Shown here: positions 5,171 to 7,014 of the stretch, one piece after another | Layout: the number at the start of each line of letters is the position of its first letter | Position numbering within the stretch: the first letter of the stretch is position 1 | DNA from: Verrucomicrobiota bacterium | GTDB taxonomy: Bacteria; Verrucomicrobiota; Verrucomicrobiia; Limisphaerales; JAFMIX01 | Assembly (NCBI GenBank): GCA_026397895.1 | Contig: JAPLTZ010000262.1 | Location: 1-7,014 of the forward strand | Direction of reading: 5' to 3' | DNA: 7,014 nt | Position numbers and translations under genes: made by a program | Notes under the pieces: generated by a model | The model's input: the letters and a program-made list of their open reading frames with translations, nothing else | Databases searched by the model: none | Told to the model about the DNA's origin: nothing

Positions 5171-7014
5171 TCACTCCCGCACCGACGCCGACAACTGCGC
5201 TTTGAACGCCGCTACAACTTTTTCGTGCGCCGCATTCACATCCACGTCCGTCAACGTCTTGTCGGCGGCGCGATAGGTGAAGGCATACGCCAGACTCTTC
5301 TGCCCTTCCGGCACGTTCTTACCCCGGAACACGTCGAACAACTCCACCGCTTCAAGGTTCGCGGGCTTGGCTTGTTTCACGGCTTGCAACACAGCATCGT
5401 GCGTCGTCGCTTCGGGGACGAGCATCGCCACATCGCGGCGGCTGGACGGGAACTGCGGCAGCGCCTTGAATGACTTGCTCGCGTTGCGCTTCGAAAGCAG
5501 CACATCCAGATTGAACTCCGCGAGAAACACCGCGTCTCGCAGGTCGTATTTCTTTGCGAGCGCGGGCAGCAACTGGCCAAGCTCGCCGAGCGGCAGCTTA
5601 CCGCCGAGCGTCACGGCGGCGGATTCGAGGAACAGCGCAGTGCTTTCCGCGCGTTTCCCAAACGCCACGCCGCGCAAACCAAATTGCTCCAGAAATTCCT
5701 CGACGAGTCCTTTCAAATCATAGGCGTCAAGCTTCGCGCCGCGCTCATCGCCGCTCCAGAAATTCAAGGCTCGCTGGCCGGTGATGGCGATGGCGATGTT
5801 GCGGTTTTCCTTTGCCTGACCGCTGACATTCGTAAACACGCGGCCAATCTCGAACAGCGCCACGTCATAATTCTTCCGGCTGATATTGTGCCGCAATGAG
5901 TGAATCAAACCCGGCAGCAAACTCGGGCGCAACACATCCATGTCCGAGCTCAAAGGATTGGCCAGCGCCACCACTTCTTCATTCTTAATTCTGCATTCTG
6001 CATTTGAAATGAGCGTTTGCCCCTGCGCCTCGTTCAAGCCGAGGCCGGTCAGGATGCGGCGCGCTTCGCCAATCTGGTCATAGACGGTGTCAAAGGCATT
6101 CGCGCCGAGCGCACCACGCGGCGGCGTGCTGGGAATTTTTTCGATGCCGTAAAGCCGTCCGACTTCTTCGATCAAATCCACCTCGCGCTTCATGTCCACA
6201 CGCCAGGTTGGAACGCGAAATGAAGCAACGTCCGGCCCGGCGTCGGTATAGGCAACTTCCGCCGCCCACTCCAGACCGAAGCTTTGCAACGATTTCTTTT
6301 GCTGCTCCGCCGGAATCTCAATGCCAAGCAATTCTTTCGTCTTGGCGAAACGCAGTGAAAGAAGTTTTGGTTCGGCGGGTTTTGGATAAACGTCCACGAC
6401 GCCTTCCGCCAACTGGCCACCCGCCGTTTCCAGAATCAACTGCGCCGCACGCTGGCTCGCCCAGTCGCAGATACCCACATCCGCGCCGCGCTCGAAGCGG
6501 TAGCTGGAATCACTGCGCAAGCCGAGCTGCTTGCTCGTGCGCCGGATGTTCACCGGCGCGAAATACGCGCTCTCGATGAGCACGTCCACAGTGGAGTTGT
6601 TGATTTCCGTGTTCGCGCCGCCCATGACGCCGGCGAGCGCGATGCCCTTTTGCTCGTCGGCAATGAGCCGCATTTCGTTCGTCAGCGTGCGCTCCTGATT
6701 GTCGAGCGTCTTGAATTTTTCGCCCGCAGCCGCGCGGCGGACGACGATGGTGGGCGTGTAGCTGCTTTCGGCAGAAAGCGGCTGATTTGCGGCGGTCTGC
6801 CGACCGCCGCTACGGGCGATGAGATGATAATCAAACGCGTGCAGCGGCTGGCCGATTTCCAGCATGACGTAATTCGTCACGTCCACGACGTTGCTGATGC
6901 TGCGGATGCCTACTTTCTCCAACGTGTCGCGCAACCACGCCGGGCTCGGCCCGACCTTCACGCCCTTGATGACGCGGGCGGTGTAACGCGGGCAAAGCTC
7001 CGCGTCTTCAATGC
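5171..7014 (-). CDS. pheT: Phenylalanine--tRNA ligase beta subunit, 3' part (5' end outside window)
   Basis: The beta subunit of the (alpha-beta)2 enzyme that charges tRNA-Phe and edits Tyr-tRNA-Phe. The frame runs to the right edge: before the GTG at 6961, codons encode IEDAELCPRYTARVIKG, the conserved B3/B4 entry, so this GTG is internal and the true start lies outside. Counting from 6961: VGPSPAWLRD (3-12), NVVDVTNYVMLEIGQPLHAFD (24-44), GVMGG (111-115) and RFERGAD (155-161) are the B3/B4 editing domain. PTWRVDMKREVDLIEEVGRL (251-270) is in B5. NPLSSDMDVLRPSLLPGL (335-352) with LFEIGRVF (369-376) is the catalytic-like core. LPQFPSSRRDVAML (501-514) to the end is the FDX-ACB anticodon-binding domain. 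About 613 of the usual 800 or so residues are visible; the N-terminal tRNA-binding domain is cut off. Two oddities are an extra stretch of about 20 residues after LHAFDY (47-70), encoded by twin hairpins, and NAECRIKNEE (320-329), encoded by heptamer repeats. The usual partner pheS would lie beyond the right edge. Confidence 0.96.
   Translation of the reverse strand, partial: IEDAELCPRYTARVIKGVKVGPSPAWLRDTLEKVGIRSISNVVDVTNYVMLEIGQPLHAFDYHLIARSGGRQTAANQPLSAESSYTPTIVVRRAAAGEKFKTLDNQERTLTNEMRLIADEQKGIALAGVMGGANTEINNSTVDVLIESAYFAPVNIRRTSKQLGLRSDSSYRFERGADVGICDWASQRAAQLILETAGGQLAEGVVDVYPKPAEPKLLSLRFAKTKELLGIEIPAEQQKKSLQSFGLEWAAEVAYTDAGPDVASFRVPTWRVDMKREVDLIEEVGRLYGIEKIPSTPPRGALGANAFDTVYDQIGEARRILTGLGLNEAQGQTLISNAECRIKNEEVVALANPLSSDMDVLRPSLLPGLIHSLRHNISRKNYDVALFEIGRVFTNVSGQAKENRNIAIAITGQRALNFWSGDERGAKLDAYDLKGLVEEFLEQFGLRGVAFGKRAESTALFLESAAVTLGGKLPLGELGQLLPALAKKYDLRDAVFLAEFNLDVLLSKRNASKSFKALPQFPSSRRDVAMLVPEATTHDAVLQAVKQAKPANLEAVELFDVFRGKNVPEGQKSLAYAFTYRAADKTLTDVDVNAAHEKVVAAFKAQLSASVRE
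5981..6008. repeat. Heptanucleotide tandem repeat inside pheT
   Basis: Four consecutive 7-base units read ATTCTTA, ATTCTGC, ATTCTGC and ATTTGAA on the + strand. The central two are identical and the outer two diverged. On the coding strand they supply most of the segment ISNAECRIKNEE (residues 318-329 from 6961), between the GLGLNEAQGQTL helix region and the conserved NPLSSDMDVLRPS. E. coli PheT has a segment of about the same length here with unrelated sequence, so the repeat appears to have replaced or overwritten a tolerant loop and not lengthened it. Seven is not a multiple of three, so gain or loss of one unit would shift the frame. Confidence 0.65.
6761..6810. repeat. Tandem palindromic element (two hairpins) carried in frame within pheT
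   Basis: Hairpin A has arms GCTGCTTTC (6761-6769) and GAAAGCGGC (6774-6782) with loop GGCA; it is perfect except for one T-G position. Hairpin B has arms GCGGCGGTC (6789-6797) and GACCGCCGC (6802-6810), a perfect 9 bp with loop TGCC. Six bases separate them. The loops are complementary, and the match extends to 8 bases (TCGGCAGA 6768-6775 with TCTGCCGA 6796-6803). The design resembles a REP-type palindromic element. It encodes RSGGRQTAANQPLSAESS in a place where other PheT proteins have only a few residues between AFDY and IVVRRA. Insertion is inferred from that family comparison, recalled and not computed. Confidence 0.65.

Noticed and set aside
3727..5205. 492-codon open frame on the + strand opposite trpB2
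   Set aside because: It is the antisense shadow of a fully recognisable trpB2 in GC-rich DNA; the predicted protein is Arg/His/Val-rich without any family motif.

Overview
The window looks like chromosomal DNA from a high-GC Verrucomicrobium, most likely of the Pedosphaera/Limisphaera type. The lineage call is inference. It rests on the delta-60-repeat protein with a C-terminal 'GxxGxxYxLQ...RFYRV' domain of a kind common in Verrucomicrobia, and on start codons without Shine-Dalgarno motifs. Two repeat-derived segments also lie inside a housekeeping gene. No phage, CRISPR, insertion sequence, rRNA or tRNA was seen.

Layout. At the left edge on the + strand is the 3' part of a mannose-1-phosphate guanylyltransferase gene (1-1003). 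Convergent to it, 34 bases away, is a secreted delta-60-repeat protein (1038-2696, minus strand). Further right everything runs leftward: the 3' two thirds of pheT (5171-7014, cut by the right edge), then a 100-base gap, then a TrpB2-type tryptophan synthase beta chain (3763-5070), then after 18 bases an outer-membrane beta-barrel 'transporter' (2848-3744). A strong intrinsic terminator at 2797-2826 closes this run, so the delta-60 gene must have its own promoter, which I could not identify.

How the genes fit together. pheT is core translation. The TrpB2 enzyme has no trpA beside it, which fits indole salvage with serine rather than the canonical TrpAB complex. It is tightly paired with a barrel protein of a family often linked to aromatic-compound metabolism. 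The sugar-nucleotide gene at the left belongs to another transcription unit on the opposite strand.

The most unusual features are in or next to pheT. A tandem pair of hairpins with mutually complementary loops sits in frame within the B3/B4 domain and adds roughly 20 residues. A run of four 7-base units encodes a surface-loop segment later in the same gene. An 11-bp perfect inverted repeat ends exactly on the first base of the trpB2 start codon, where it could control that gene. I found no evidence for a wholly new multi-gene system; these elements are the best leads.
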